64,000 bases of DNA from Leifsonia psychrotolerans (lineage in GTDB: Bacteria; Actinomycetota; Actinomycetes; Actinomycetales; Microbacteriaceae), in the NCBI RefSeq assembly GCF_013410665.1, contig NZ_JACCFM010000001.1, forward strand, positions 558,001 to 622,000. Reading direction: 5' to 3'. This document shows positions 43,294 to 51,846 of this stretch, in pieces (the stretch's first letter is position 1; every line of letters begins with the position of its first letter). Below the pieces are notes generated by a model that saw only the letters and a list, made by a program, of their open reading frames with translations, searched no databases and was not told where the DNA came from. Position numbers and translations under genes: made by a program.

Positions 43294-43635
43294 GTGTTCG
43301 ATTCCGTGACCGCTGTCGCGTTGGGCAGCGCGCTTGATGGGCTGTCGCAGCGCCAGCGCGCGATTGCCAACAACATCGCCAATGTCAACACCCCGAACTA
43401 CCGCGCGCAGCGAGTGCAGTTCGAAGACGCCCTTGCGAAGTCGATCGACACGGGCAACGGCCGCGTCGTCGCCACGACGCAGCCCTCGTTGGAGCCCACG
43501 CAGCTCAACGGCAATAACGTCAATCTCGACACCGAGACTCTGTCGAACGTCGACACGGTTTTGCGCTACCAATTCGCCACTCAGGCCATCGGTGGGCAGT
43601 TCACGTCGATCCGCACAGCGCTGAAGACCAACTGA
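43294..43635 (+). CDS. flgB: Flagellar rod protein, FlgB
   Basis: 113 residues from GTG 43294. Rod signature LDGLSQRQRAIANNIANVNTPNYRAQRVQFEDAL near the N terminus and a C-terminal helix (VDTVLRYQFATQAIGGQFTSIRTAL). It forms the proximal rod together with FlgC and FliE. Stop and the flgC start overlap (TGATG). Confidence 0.93.
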   Translation: MFDSVTAVALGSALDGLSQRQRAIANNIANVNTPNYRAQRVQFEDALAKSIDTGNGRVVATTQPSLEPTQLNGNNVNLDTETLSNVDTVLRYQFATQAIGGQFTSIRTALKTN

Positions 43636-44027
43636 TGACATTCGACGCAATCGGCATCGCCGGAAGCGCGCTGTCGCTGCACCGTAAGTGGCTTGATGCC
43701 ATCGCCGACAACCTCGCGAATGTGAACACCGCCACCTCGACCGACGGTGCGGCGTTTCAGGCTCGGTATATCGTGGCTGAGGCCGGAGCCGGGCAGGGCG
43801 GTGTCTTTGTGGCTGGTGCTGCTTTTGGAGATCCCGAGGGTCGTCTCGCCTACGAGCCGACGAATCCTCTCGCCGATGCCAAGGGCTACGTTCGCTACCC
43901 CGACATCGATATGGGATCGCAGATGAGCCAGCTCATCTTGGCCCAGCGTGGATACCAGGCAAACGCCGCTGTCGTCGACCGCGCGAAAGGCTCCTACGAA
44001 GCTGCACTACAGATCGGACGTAACTAA
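43635..44027 (+). CDS. flgC: Flagellar rod protein, FlgC
   Basis: 130 residues: FDAIGIAGSALSLHRKWLDAIADNLANVNT at the start and the C-terminal MSQLILAQRGYQANAAVVDRAKGSYEAAL helix typical of rod/hook proteins. Proximal rod component. Overlaps fliE by one base. Confidence 0.93.
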   Translation: MTFDAIGIAGSALSLHRKWLDAIADNLANVNTATSTDGAAFQARYIVAEAGAGQGGVFVAGAAFGDPEGRLAYEPTNPLADAKGYVRYPDIDMGSQMSQLILAQRGYQANAAVVDRAKGSYEAALQIGRN

Positions 44028-44332
44028 TGCCCCTCGCCGCCCTCGCCGCCGTCTCCGGTGTCACGGCCACTGGCTACGTCTCACCGACCATGCGTGCCGA
44101 ACCCACTGACGGTTCCGGCTTTGCCACGTCGTTGGCCGGAGCCGTGGACGCAGCCCAGGCCCTCCAGGCCGAGTCAAAGACGTTGGCTCTGCAGGCCGTG
44201 ACGGGCAACCTTGACGACATCCATAATGCGACTCTCGCTTCCACGCGTGCCCAGGTCACGCTTGAACTCGTCGCTGCAGTGCGCAACAAGGGCGTCGACG
44301 CATTCACTGAGATCATGAGGATGCAGGCCTAG
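44027..44332 (+). CDS. fliE: Flagellar basal-body adaptor, FliE
   Basis: 101 residues; the conserved C-terminal half has LAGAVDAAQALQAESKTLALQAVTG and the ending TLELVAAVRNKGVDAFTEIMRMQA. FliE joins the MS ring to the rod. Overlaps fliF by one base (TAGTG). Confidence 0.92.
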   Translation: MPLAALAAVSGVTATGYVSPTMRAEPTDGSGFATSLAGAVDAAQALQAESKTLALQAVTGNLDDIHNATLASTRAQVTLELVAAVRNKGVDAFTEIMRMQA

Positions 44333-45912
44333 TGCAACGCACACTCACGTCGTTTTTTTCACGAGCAAAGGGTGTCGCCGGGGGGTTCTCTGCGGCGCAG
44401 CGCACCGTCACGATCATCGGTGTCGCCGTGCTCGTGCTCGGTGCTATCGCACTCGGAACCTGGATCACCAGGCCCACCCTCACCCCGCTGTTCTCCGGGT
44501 TGAGTGCAGCAGACGCGAGCACGATCGTCGAGCAGCTCCGTTCGTCAAACGTGCAGTTCGAACTGACGAACGGCGGCTCGACGATCCTGGTTCCCGAAGC
44601 CGAGGTCTACAATCAGCGGCTTGCCGCGGCCGCGTCAGGCATGCCGTCGTCCTCGACCGGCGGGTACGCGCTGCTCGACACCATGGGGGTCACCACGAGC
44701 GAGTTTCAGCAGTCGGTGACGTACAAGCGTGCGCTCGAGGGCGAGCTTGCGGCGACCATCGGAGCGATGAAGGGCGTCAAGCTCGCCTCGGTAAAACTTG
44801 CGATTCCTGAAGAGACGGTCTTCGTCGTGAGCAAACTCGACCCGACGGCATCCGTCTTCGTTGAGACGCAGAACGGGGTGACGCTGTCGACCGATCAGGT
44901 GACAGCCATCGTTCATCTCACGAGTGCCTCGATCGAAGGAATGAAGGCAACGGATGTCGCCGTCATCGACTCGAACGGCACCGTGCTTTCCGCCGTGGGA
45001 ACGGGTGCGACCGGCAGCTCCGACAAACAGACGTCCGCTTACGAGGGCCGGGTGCAGTCCGCCGTGCAGGTGATGCTCGACCGGATTGTCGGTTCCGGCA
45101 ACTCGACCGTCGCCGTATCGGCGACGATCAGCGCAGAGTCGGCCGAAGTTATCACCGAGACATTCACGCAGTCACCCGAGGTGTCTCCGCTGAGCGAATC
45201 GAAAAACACCGAGACCTACACCGGAACCGGGAACGGCACCGCAACCGGGGGTGTGCTCGGACCGGACAACATCGCCGTACCCAATGGCGGCTCCGGCGAC
45301 GGCACCTACAACTCCGAGGCGACGGTGCGCGACAACGCGGTGAACAAAGTATCGGAGTCACGCACGGTTCCGGCCGGCGCCGTGGCTCGCCAAACCGTGT
45401 CAGTGGCGATCAACAAAGATGCCTCGCCCAGTGTCAGTAACGCCGAAATCGCCGCGCTGGTCACGGCCGCGGCCGGTATTGACGCGAAGCGCGGTGACGC
45501 GGTCACCGTCAAGACTGTCGCCTTCAACGCGTCGGCCGCAGCAGGGGCCACTCAGGCTCTCGCCGCCGCTGAGCAGGCGGCAGCGGCAGACCGAACCGCC
45601 GGCCTGATTCGTACCGGAATGATCGTGTTGGGCATCCTGACGCCGATCATCCTGGCGCTCGTGCTGTTCATGCGTCGTTCGAAAGAGGAACGTACGCCGG
45701 TTGAGCTCGACGACGTCCCTCTCCTGACCGAGGTACTGCCCGCCGTCCCGCAGCGTGCGATCGAGGTTCAACCTCCGCCCGTGCTGATGCCCGAACCTGA
45801 ACCGAACAGCATGGATCTGAACCGACGAAGTATCTCCCAGCTGGCCAGCCAGAACCCGGAGAAGACCGCGGCGCTGCTGCGTGGCCTGATGGATGAGAGG
45901 CAGGGCGCATGA
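44332..45912 (+). CDS. fliF: Flagellar MS-ring protein, FliF
   Basis: 526 residues from GTG 44332. Two membrane helices (about residues 22-44 and 423-445) bracket the periplasmic ring-building domains: FSGLSAADASTIVEQLRSSNVQFEL, RLAAAASGMPSS, GYALLDTMGVTTSEFQQSVTYKRALEGELAATI. The cytoplasmic tail ends in SQNPEKTAALLRGLMDER, the FliG-binding segment. Overlaps fliG by 4 nt. Confidence 0.95.
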   Translation: MQRTLTSFFSRAKGVAGGFSAAQRTVTIIGVAVLVLGAIALGTWITRPTLTPLFSGLSAADASTIVEQLRSSNVQFELTNGGSTILVPEAEVYNQRLAAAASGMPSSSTGGYALLDTMGVTTSEFQQSVTYKRALEGELAATIGAMKGVKLASVKLAIPEETVFVVSKLDPTASVFVETQNGVTLSTDQVTAIVHLTSASIEGMKATDVAVIDSNGTVLSAVGTGATGSSDKQTSAYEGRVQSAVQVMLDRIVGSGNSTVAVSATISAESAEVITETFTQSPEVSPLSESKNTETYTGTGNGTATGGVLGPDNIAVPNGGSGDGTYNSEATVRDNAVNKVSESRTVPAGAVARQTVSVAINKDASPSVSNAEIAALVTAAAGIDAKRGDAVTVKTVAFNASAAAGATQALAAAEQAAAADRTAGLIRTGMIVLGILTPIILALVLFMRRSKEERTPVELDDVPLLTEVLPAVPQRAIEVQPPPVLMPEPEPNSMDLNRRSISQLASQNPEKTAALLRGLMDERQGA

Positions 45913-46928
45913 TCGACTCGAAGTCTGCTCTGACCGGCACCCAGAAGGTCGCCGTCGTTCTAATGAACCTGGAATCCGCGGTCGCAGCGACGGTGATGGC
46001 CCAATTCACCGAGGCCGAGGCAACCGACATCACCGCCGAGATTGTGCGCTTGCGTCGAGTCGACGCCGACGTGGCCGAGAACACCCTCGCCGAGTTCAAC
46101 GCCATGGTCTCGACCGGTCGGCTCGCCGCGCGCGGCGGCACCGACTTCGCCACGGGCCTGCTTGAACTCTCGTTCGGAGCCGAGCGGGCGGCCGGCGTCA
46201 TGAATCGGGTCGCCTCCAACATGGCCGGTAAAGCGTTCGAGTTTCTCGACAGCGCCGAGCCCGGGCAGATCGCGACATTGCTCGACGGCGAAATGGCACA
46301 GACCATCGCGCTCGTTGTCGCCCACCTGCGCCCGGCCCACGCATCCGCTGTGCTCGGCGGCCTTCACGATGATCTGCGTACCGATGTCGCACAGTGCATC
46401 GCGACAATGACGAGTGCAACTCCGGAGTCGATCGCACTCGTCGCCGGCAGCCTCAAGTCTCGTGCTGCCGCCGTCGTTGCTCCCCAGAACTCGTTTGAGG
46501 TCGTCGGGGGCGTTCAGCCGCTCGTCGACATCATCAACCGAGCCGACGTCGCAATGGAACGCGCCCTGCTCGAAGGGCTCGACGCCCGGGATCCGGAGCT
46601 GGCCGAAGAGATTCGCTCACGGCTGCTCACCTTTGCTGACATCGTCAAGCTGGAGGCTCGCGATGTGCAGAATGTGCTGCGCGGCATCGACATGACGATT
46701 CTGGCGATGGCGATGAAGGGCTCGGCAGAGAATGTGCAGCAGACGATTCGCGACAATCTCTCCGAACGCAACCGCGAACTCTTGACCGACGAGCTCGACT
46801 CGATGGGACCGTCGCGCAAATCGCAGGTCGAAGAGGCCAGAGCTGCGGTGGTGCGTGCGATCCGTGAACTGGAGCAGAGCGGCACGATCACCGTGCACCG
46901 CAGCGAGGAGGACGGCTTCGTTGAGTAG
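45909..46928 (+). CDS. fliG: Flagellar motor switch protein, FliG
   Basis: 339 residues. N-terminal KVAVVLMNLESAVAATVMAQ, middle EHPQ-like region with LRPAHASAVLGGL, and C-terminal torque domain (FADIVKLEARDVQNVLRGID, AMAMKGSAENVQQTIRDNLSERNRELL, DELDSMGPSRKSQVEEAR). Couples the stator to the C ring. The last 8 nt overlap the TTG start of fliH. Confidence 0.95.
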   Translation: MIDSKSALTGTQKVAVVLMNLESAVAATVMAQFTEAEATDITAEIVRLRRVDADVAENTLAEFNAMVSTGRLAARGGTDFATGLLELSFGAERAAGVMNRVASNMAGKAFEFLDSAEPGQIATLLDGEMAQTIALVVAHLRPAHASAVLGGLHDDLRTDVAQCIATMTSATPESIALVAGSLKSRAAAVVAPQNSFEVVGGVQPLVDIINRADVAMERALLEGLDARDPELAEEIRSRLLTFADIVKLEARDVQNVLRGIDMTILAMAMKGSAENVQQTIRDNLSERNRELLTDELDSMGPSRKSQVEEARAAVVRAIRELEQSGTITVHRSEEDGFVE

Positions 46929-47526
46929 CCCCGCCTTTACGACAACTGCTTTTCCGACGATTCGCAGCATCGACGCCGAACGTGAGCTGGCGTCGGCACG
47001 CACGCGCGGTCACGCTGCCGGCTATGCCGAGGGGATTCGTCGTGCCGAGCAGGAATCGGCGGTTCGCGAGCTGGCCCGACAGTCTGCGGCCGACGCGCAG
47101 CGCGCGCGTGACGGCGAACTGCTGGCGCACGGGCGCGCCGTGCTCGCAGCCGCGACCTCGGCGCTGCACGCCCGCGTGGTTGAAACGATCGAGTCGGTCG
47201 AGAGTGCGTTGGCGGTCGCCAGTCTTGAACTGGCAGAGGCGGTGCTGGGCAGCGAGCTCAGTCGCGGCGAGACGAGTGCCCGAACCGCGCTGGTGCGGGC
47301 GCTCGGGCAGGACGACGCCCGCTTCGCTGTGTCGATTCGACTCCATCCGAACGATCTCGAGGTGCTTCGCGCGAGCGACTCGGACGATGTGGGAGTGCCG
47401 TTGGTGGCCGACACCGCGCTGCGGCCCGGCGATGCCATCGTTGAGTTGCCGGTGGGCTATCTGGACGTTCAGATCGCCAGTGCCCTCGAGCGTGCCCGCG
47501 CTGCGCTGGTCGGATCGTCGCGTTGA
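46921..47526 (+). CDS. fliH: Flagellar export regulator, FliH
   Basis: 201 residues if TTG 46921 is the start; GAGGAGG stands just upstream and the overlap with fliG fits the operon style. Sequence shows the FliH pattern: RGHAAGYAEGIRRAEQES, a coiled coil (~40-100), and a C-terminal ELAEAVLGSEL...SIRLHPNDLEVLRAS. It controls the FliI ATPase. A GTG or ATG inside would remove conserved N-terminal residues. Confidence 0.85.
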   Translation: MSSPAFTTTAFPTIRSIDAERELASARTRGHAAGYAEGIRRAEQESAVRELARQSAADAQRARDGELLAHGRAVLAAATSALHARVVETIESVESALAVASLELAEAVLGSELSRGETSARTALVRALGQDDARFAVSIRLHPNDLEVLRASDSDDVGVPLVADTALRPGDAIVELPVGYLDVQIASALERARAALVGSSR

Positions 47527-48851
47527 CCACCGTGGGATTTCGGCCCCGCGGAGCCCGTTTTGCTGACGCACTCTCGGCCGCAGCACCCGAACGCGTGGGG
47601 AGTGTCACGGCCGTCGTGGGGTTGAGTGTTGAGATTGCCGGTTTGCGCTGCGCTGTCGGTGATCTGGTGAGCATCGGCGACACACACCCTGTCGAAGCGG
47701 AGGTCGTCGCGACGACGACCGCGGGCGTGCGTTGCATGCCGCTCGGGCGCCTACATGGCATCTTCGTCGGCTCGGCAGCTCGTTCGAGCGGCAGGCCGGT
47801 CTTGGTGCCGACCGGTGCCGGATTGTTTGGACGTGTTCTCGACGGTTTGGGTCGACCGATCGACGGGCTCGGTCCGCTCACCGTCGATCGTTTCGTCTCA
47901 CTCAGCAACGCATCACCGTCGGCCATGCATCGCAGCCGCATCGACACACCGGTCCAGCTTGGCGTGCGTGTGCTCGACACCTTGACGACCATCGGTCGCG
48001 GCCAGCGCATGGGTCTGTTCGCCGGCTCGGGAGTCGGAAAGTCCTCGCTGCTGTCGATGATTGCCCGGGGAACGGATGCCGAAGTATCGGTCATCGCCCT
48101 GGTGGGAGAGCGCGGGCGTGAGGTGCGCGAGTTTCTGGAGGACGACCTCGGCCCCGATGGTCTCGCCCGCTCGGTCGTCGTCGTGTCGACATCCGATGAG
48201 CCCGCGCTCATGCGCCTGCGCGCCGCATTCGTGGCGACGCGCATTGCCGAGTCGTTTCGTGACACCGGTGCCGATGTCATGCTCATGATGGATTCCCTCA
48301 CCCGGGTGGCCATGGCCCAGCGTGAGATCGGTCTCTCGGTGGGGGAGCCGCCGGCCACGCGCGGTTATCCGCCATCGACCTTCTCAGTGCTGGCCCAGCT
48401 TCTCGAGCGTGCGGGAACGGCGAAACAGGGTTCGATCACCGGAATGTACACCGTGCTCGTCGACGGCGATGATCACAACGAGCCGATTGCGGATGCGGCC
48501 CGGTCCATTCTCGACGGTCACGTCGTGCTCGACCGGAAGCTCGCCGTGACCGGTCATTTCCCGGCCATCGATAGTTTGGCCTCCATCTCCCGGGTCGCCT
48601 CGAAGGTGACATCCGCGCCGCAGCGGGAGATGGCAACGATGCTGCGCACGGTGATGGCCGCCCGGAAGAATGCCCAAGACCTGATCGATATCGGTGCGTA
48701 CCGCCCGGGAACCAACCCGCTCGTCGACGCCGCGCTGACCCATCAGGCCGCGATCGACGGTTTTCTGCGTCAGAGCATGGACGATCACACCCCGGCCGAT
48801 CTGGCCTGGCTGCGTTTGGAACAACTCGTTTCGACCTTGGGAGGGCACTGA
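47523..48851 (+). CDS. fliI: Flagellar export ATPase, FliI
   Basis: 442 residues from TTG 47523 (4-nt overlap with fliH). F1-beta-like ATPase: Walker A GLFAGSGVGKSSLLSM, ALVGERGREVREF, Walker B VMLMMDSLTRVAMAQREIGL and GEPPATRGYPPS. It loads substrates onto the flagellar type III export gate. Confidence 0.95.
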   Translation: MTTVGFRPRGARFADALSAAAPERVGSVTAVVGLSVEIAGLRCAVGDLVSIGDTHPVEAEVVATTTAGVRCMPLGRLHGIFVGSAARSSGRPVLVPTGAGLFGRVLDGLGRPIDGLGPLTVDRFVSLSNASPSAMHRSRIDTPVQLGVRVLDTLTTIGRGQRMGLFAGSGVGKSSLLSMIARGTDAEVSVIALVGERGREVREFLEDDLGPDGLARSVVVVSTSDEPALMRLRAAFVATRIAESFRDTGADVMLMMDSLTRVAMAQREIGLSVGEPPATRGYPPSTFSVLAQLLERAGTAKQGSITGMYTVLVDGDDHNEPIADAARSILDGHVVLDRKLAVTGHFPAIDSLASISRVASKVTSAPQREMATMLRTVMAARKNAQDLIDIGAYRPGTNPLVDAALTHQAAIDGFLRQSMDDHTPADLAWLRLEQLVSTLGGH

Positions 48852-49273
48852 TGGTGTTCTCTCTCGCGGGGCTGCTGCGCCTGCGCCATCTCGAACAAGA
48901 ACAGGCCGAAGGCGCCCTCGCCGATGCCAACGCTCGGGTGGCCGAGAATGCGGCCCGCCAGGCACAGATCCGCCGCAAGCTGGGTGGAACCGACAACGAA
49001 GTGGCCAGTGTCGACGTGCTCCGGGCCGTCGCCGCTGCCCGAGCATCGTCGCGCTCGATGCTCGCCGAGCTCGATGCGACCCTGCGTCAGCAGGAGCACG
49101 CGGCGAACGAGGCGCGCGAGGCGTACAGCGCCGCTCGAAGCAGGTCGAAGGGGCTAGAACGGCTGGAAGAGAAGCATTCCAGCGCTGTCGATGCGGCGGA
49201 GCGCCACACCGAACAAGCCGCGATCGACGAAATTGCGACAGGGATCCACTCTCGGGGCGGGGATAAGGCATAA
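48851..49273 (+). CDS. fliJ: Flagellar export protein, FliJ
   Basis: 140 residues, an almost uninterrupted coiled coil (FSLAGLLRLRHLEQEQAEGALA..., EKHSSAVDAAERHTEQAAIDEIATG). FliJ is the central stalk of the FliI hexamer. One-base overlap with fliI. The sequence is poorly conserved in this family, so position is part of the evidence. Confidence 0.88.
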   Translation: MVFSLAGLLRLRHLEQEQAEGALADANARVAENAARQAQIRRKLGGTDNEVASVDVLRAVAAARASSRSMLAELDATLRQQEHAANEAREAYSAARSRSKGLERLEEKHSSAVDAAERHTEQAAIDEIATGIHSRGGDKA

Positions 49274-49275
49274 GC

Positions 49276-49995
49276 ATGGCAATAACTGACGCGTTGAGTC
49301 GCATCGGAGAGATCGAAAACCGGATGCTGCAGCTCTCAAGCAGGGTGGGCACTGGATCCGTCGTGGGAACCGGTGCATCGGCTTCGACCGCCGCATCGTT
49401 TTCACAGACCATGGGGGCCACCGCCGCGCCGGGTGCTGCACCCGCCGGCGTGACCGGGAGTGCAATCGTTGAGGCGGCCAAAAAATACCTGGGCGTTCCC
49501 TATGTCTTCGGCGGCGAAGACGCGTCGGGAATGGACTGTTCCGGCCTGGTGCAGCGGGTGCTCGCCGACCTCGGCATCGATGCTCCACGGGTGGTCAGCA
49601 CACAGCAGCACCTGGGCGAGGAGGTCGGCTCTCTTGCCGACGCCCAACCGGGCGACCTGATCGTCACCCACAACGCCGACCACATCGTGATCTATGCAGG
49701 TGACGGCATGATCATCCATGCTCCCTACGAGGGGCGCACCGTCTCGTTACAAAAGAACTATCTGACGGATGCCGACATCAAGACGATTCGTCGCGTGACG
49801 GCCGCTGGGGCCTCGCCCGCCGCGGCCGGTCTGAACCGCATGCTTCCGTCGAACGCTGACGTCTCAGCGGCGACGCTGAACAGCCTGATCACCTCGATGG
49901 GCGGCACCGCGAGCGCGTCGCCGAACATCACAGACCTCATCGCCGCTGCCCGGATGTCGATGTTTGCCGGACGTTCCCCAGGGAGTGCACTATGA
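49276..49995 (+). CDS. NlpC/P60-family (C40) peptidase of the flagellar operon
   Basis: 239 residues. N-terminal helix (ALSRIGEIENRMLQLSSRVG) and linker, then an NlpC/P60 domain with C88 in GMDCSGLVQRVL, H136 in NADHIVIYAGDG and H148 in IIHAPYEG. No signal peptide is visible, so export may be through the flagellar apparatus itself. It lies between fliJ and fliK, 2 nt and a 4-nt overlap away, where it would locally open peptidoglycan for the rod, the job done by FlgJ in proteobacteria. Confidence 0.88.
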   Translation: MAITDALSRIGEIENRMLQLSSRVGTGSVVGTGASASTAASFSQTMGATAAPGAAPAGVTGSAIVEAAKKYLGVPYVFGGEDASGMDCSGLVQRVLADLGIDAPRVVSTQQHLGEEVGSLADAQPGDLIVTHNADHIVIYAGDGMIIHAPYEGRTVSLQKNYLTDADIKTIRRVTAAGASPAAAGLNRMLPSNADVSAATLNSLITSMGGTASASPNITDLIAAARMSMFAGRSPGSAL

Positions 49996-51329
49996 CCGTG
50001 TTGATTCCGACTTTCGTGGCGCCCCCTGCGGCGCCCGCTCGCACGCCTGCACCCGGGGTGAGCGCGTCGGCCGGGGCCGAGAGATTCGCCGCGGCACTCC
50101 GCGACACGGCCGCGGCCGACAGGGCATCGGGCGCCCGGGCTGACGACACCCGGGCTGACGACACCCGGGCTGACGACACCGCCACGGACAAGCCAACCGG
50201 CACCCCGACCGGCACCCCGGCCGATGCACAAGCCGAAACGCCGGCAGAGAGCACGACGGACCCCGCGGCAACGGCCGTGTTGCCGATTCCGCCGGGCGCA
50301 TTCGGGTCGGCCGGCATGCCGGCGCTTGCGAGTTTCGTGACCTCCGCAGAGGTGCGTGTGAGCGCGGGCGACACGGGGGCGGCCGACACGGATGGCGCAT
50401 CGATCAGCACGGAGGCCACCGATCTGTCCACGGCTGAGCTTCAGGGCGGCGCGCGGGCCGAGATGACTGCGATGTCCGGCGCCGTTCGCGTGCAGCAGGG
50501 CACCGAATCGTCGTCGGGCAGAGCCGCAACCCCGACGCCATCCGCTGAAACACCGGTGGGTGGCACCGCCCCGACCGGGTTGGCGCCGCTGGTGACGGGC
50601 AGCCCGGGGGGAGTGGCTGGTCTGATGACCGGCACTGTTCCGTCGCCGGCAACGCCGGGCGCCGTCGGCGCGCCTGACGTGAACGGCGCGCCTGACGTGA
50701 ACGCTGCGCCTGACGCCGAAGCTGCGCCCGATTCCGACGCTGCGCCGGACGCGGCGACGTCGCTTTCGGATCCGGCCCCCGCGGCACCCGCGGCCGCCGA
50801 GGGAGCCACTCGGGCCGCTGAATCCAGTGCGGCCGTATCGCCGGCAGTGCCAGGAACCGCACCGGTGTCGGCCCCGGGCGCGTCGGCATCCGCTGCCGTG
50901 CAGCAGGCCGCAGCACCAACGCCTCCGCCGCTCACCGAACAGCTGGCGAAGCCACTGTTCAGCCTGGCCGGCGCCGCAGACGGTGAGCACACGCTGACCA
51001 TCACGGTCAGCCCCGACACACTCGGCCCGGTCACCGTACGCGCGCACGTCGCCGGTGAGCAGATCCGGATCGAGTTGTTCGCGCCAACCGAACTCAGTCG
51101 GGATTCCCTCAGGCAGATCATGACCGATCTGCGGCGCGACGTGGCCGCGATGGGGCTCAACGCAAACCTGGATCTTTCGGGGCAGAGCGAACCGGACGCG
51201 GGGGAGACCCCGACGCGCGGCGGCGTCCAAACCGAGGAACAAACAGCCACGACACGAGTGCCCACCGCGCAGCCAGCAGTGCTTCGCCCGAACCTCCACA
51301 GCACGTCGACTCTCGACGTCGTGGCCTGA
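49992..51329 (+). CDS. fliK: Flagellar hook-length control protein, FliK
   Basis: 445 residues. The long N-terminal part is Ala/Pro/Thr/Asp-rich and contains tandem repeats (RADDT three times, TGTP twice, an APDVN/APDAE series at ~230-255). The C-terminal flg_hook domain is conserved: ADGEHTLTITVSPDTLGPVTVRAHV, IRIELFAPTELSRDSLRQIM and LRRDVAAMGLNANLDL. It acts as a secreted ruler that ends hook growth through FlhB. Confidence 0.92.
   Translation: MTVLIPTFVAPPAAPARTPAPGVSASAGAERFAAALRDTAAADRASGARADDTRADDTRADDTATDKPTGTPTGTPADAQAETPAESTTDPAATAVLPIPPGAFGSAGMPALASFVTSAEVRVSAGDTGAADTDGASISTEATDLSTAELQGGARAEMTAMSGAVRVQQGTESSSGRAATPTPSAETPVGGTAPTGLAPLVTGSPGGVAGLMTGTVPSPATPGAVGAPDVNGAPDVNAAPDAEAAPDSDAAPDAATSLSDPAPAAPAAAEGATRAAESSAAVSPAVPGTAPVSAPGASASAAVQQAAAPTPPPLTEQLAKPLFSLAGAADGEHTLTITVSPDTLGPVTVRAHVAGEQIRIELFAPTELSRDSLRQIMTDLRRDVAAMGLNANLDLSGQSEPDAGETPTRGGVQTEEQTATTRVPTAQPAVLRPNLHSTSTLDVVA
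50134..50219 (+). repeat. In-frame tandem repeats in fliK
   Basis: CCCGGGCTGACGACA is repeated three times without a gap (50134-50178), followed by two copies of ACCGGCACCCCG (50196-50219). Both unit lengths are multiples of three, so changes in copy number alter FliK length without breaking the frame. Confidence 0.9.
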
Positions 51330-51344
51330 AAGTAGAGAACGAAG

Positions 51345-51791
51345 ATGACCGTAGAAGCAGTCGCAGCCGGTTCGAGTACGAGCCTGTACTCGAGGCCGAC
51401 CACAGATGTGGCCAAGCAAACTCTCGACAGCGAGGTGTTCATGCACCTGCTCGTCACCCAGCTGCGCAACCAGGATCCGAGCTCGCCCATGGACACCAAC
51501 GAGATGATCTCCCAGACCACTCAGCTGGCCATGATGGAGCAGATGACGGCGATGAACAAGACCAGCGATGAGAACTTCGGTCTTCAGATGCGTACCGCCG
51601 CAGCCAACCTCATCGGCAACACGGTGACCTACCGGGATGCCGACGGCACTGAGGTCACCGGCATCGCGACATCCGTCTCCTTCAAGGGTGCGGTTCCGCT
51701 CGTCACGATTGACGGCGTGGAGGTGCCGCTCGACGTCATCTCGGGCATCACGACTCCCAAGCCCGTTCCTGCACCCGTTCCCACTCCTTAG
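51345..51791 (+). CDS. flgD: Flagellar hook assembly scaffold, FlgD
   Basis: 148 residues: the conserved N-terminal region LDSEVFMHLLVTQLRNQDPSSPMDTNEMISQTTQLAMMEQM and a C-terminal beta-rich remainder (GNTVTYRDADGTEVTG...VEVPLDVISGIT). It caps the growing hook. Short relative to many FlgD proteins, without the extra Ig-like domain. Confidence 0.93.
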   Translation: MTVEAVAAGSSTSLYSRPTTDVAKQTLDSEVFMHLLVTQLRNQDPSSPMDTNEMISQTTQLAMMEQMTAMNKTSDENFGLQMRTAAANLIGNTVTYRDADGTEVTGIATSVSFKGAVPLVTIDGVEVPLDVISGITTPKPVPAPVPTP

Positions 51792-51846
51792 ACAGCGTCT
51801 TCACTAGCTCCCCACTTCTTCACCAGCTCCCAACCGAAGGGTCATC

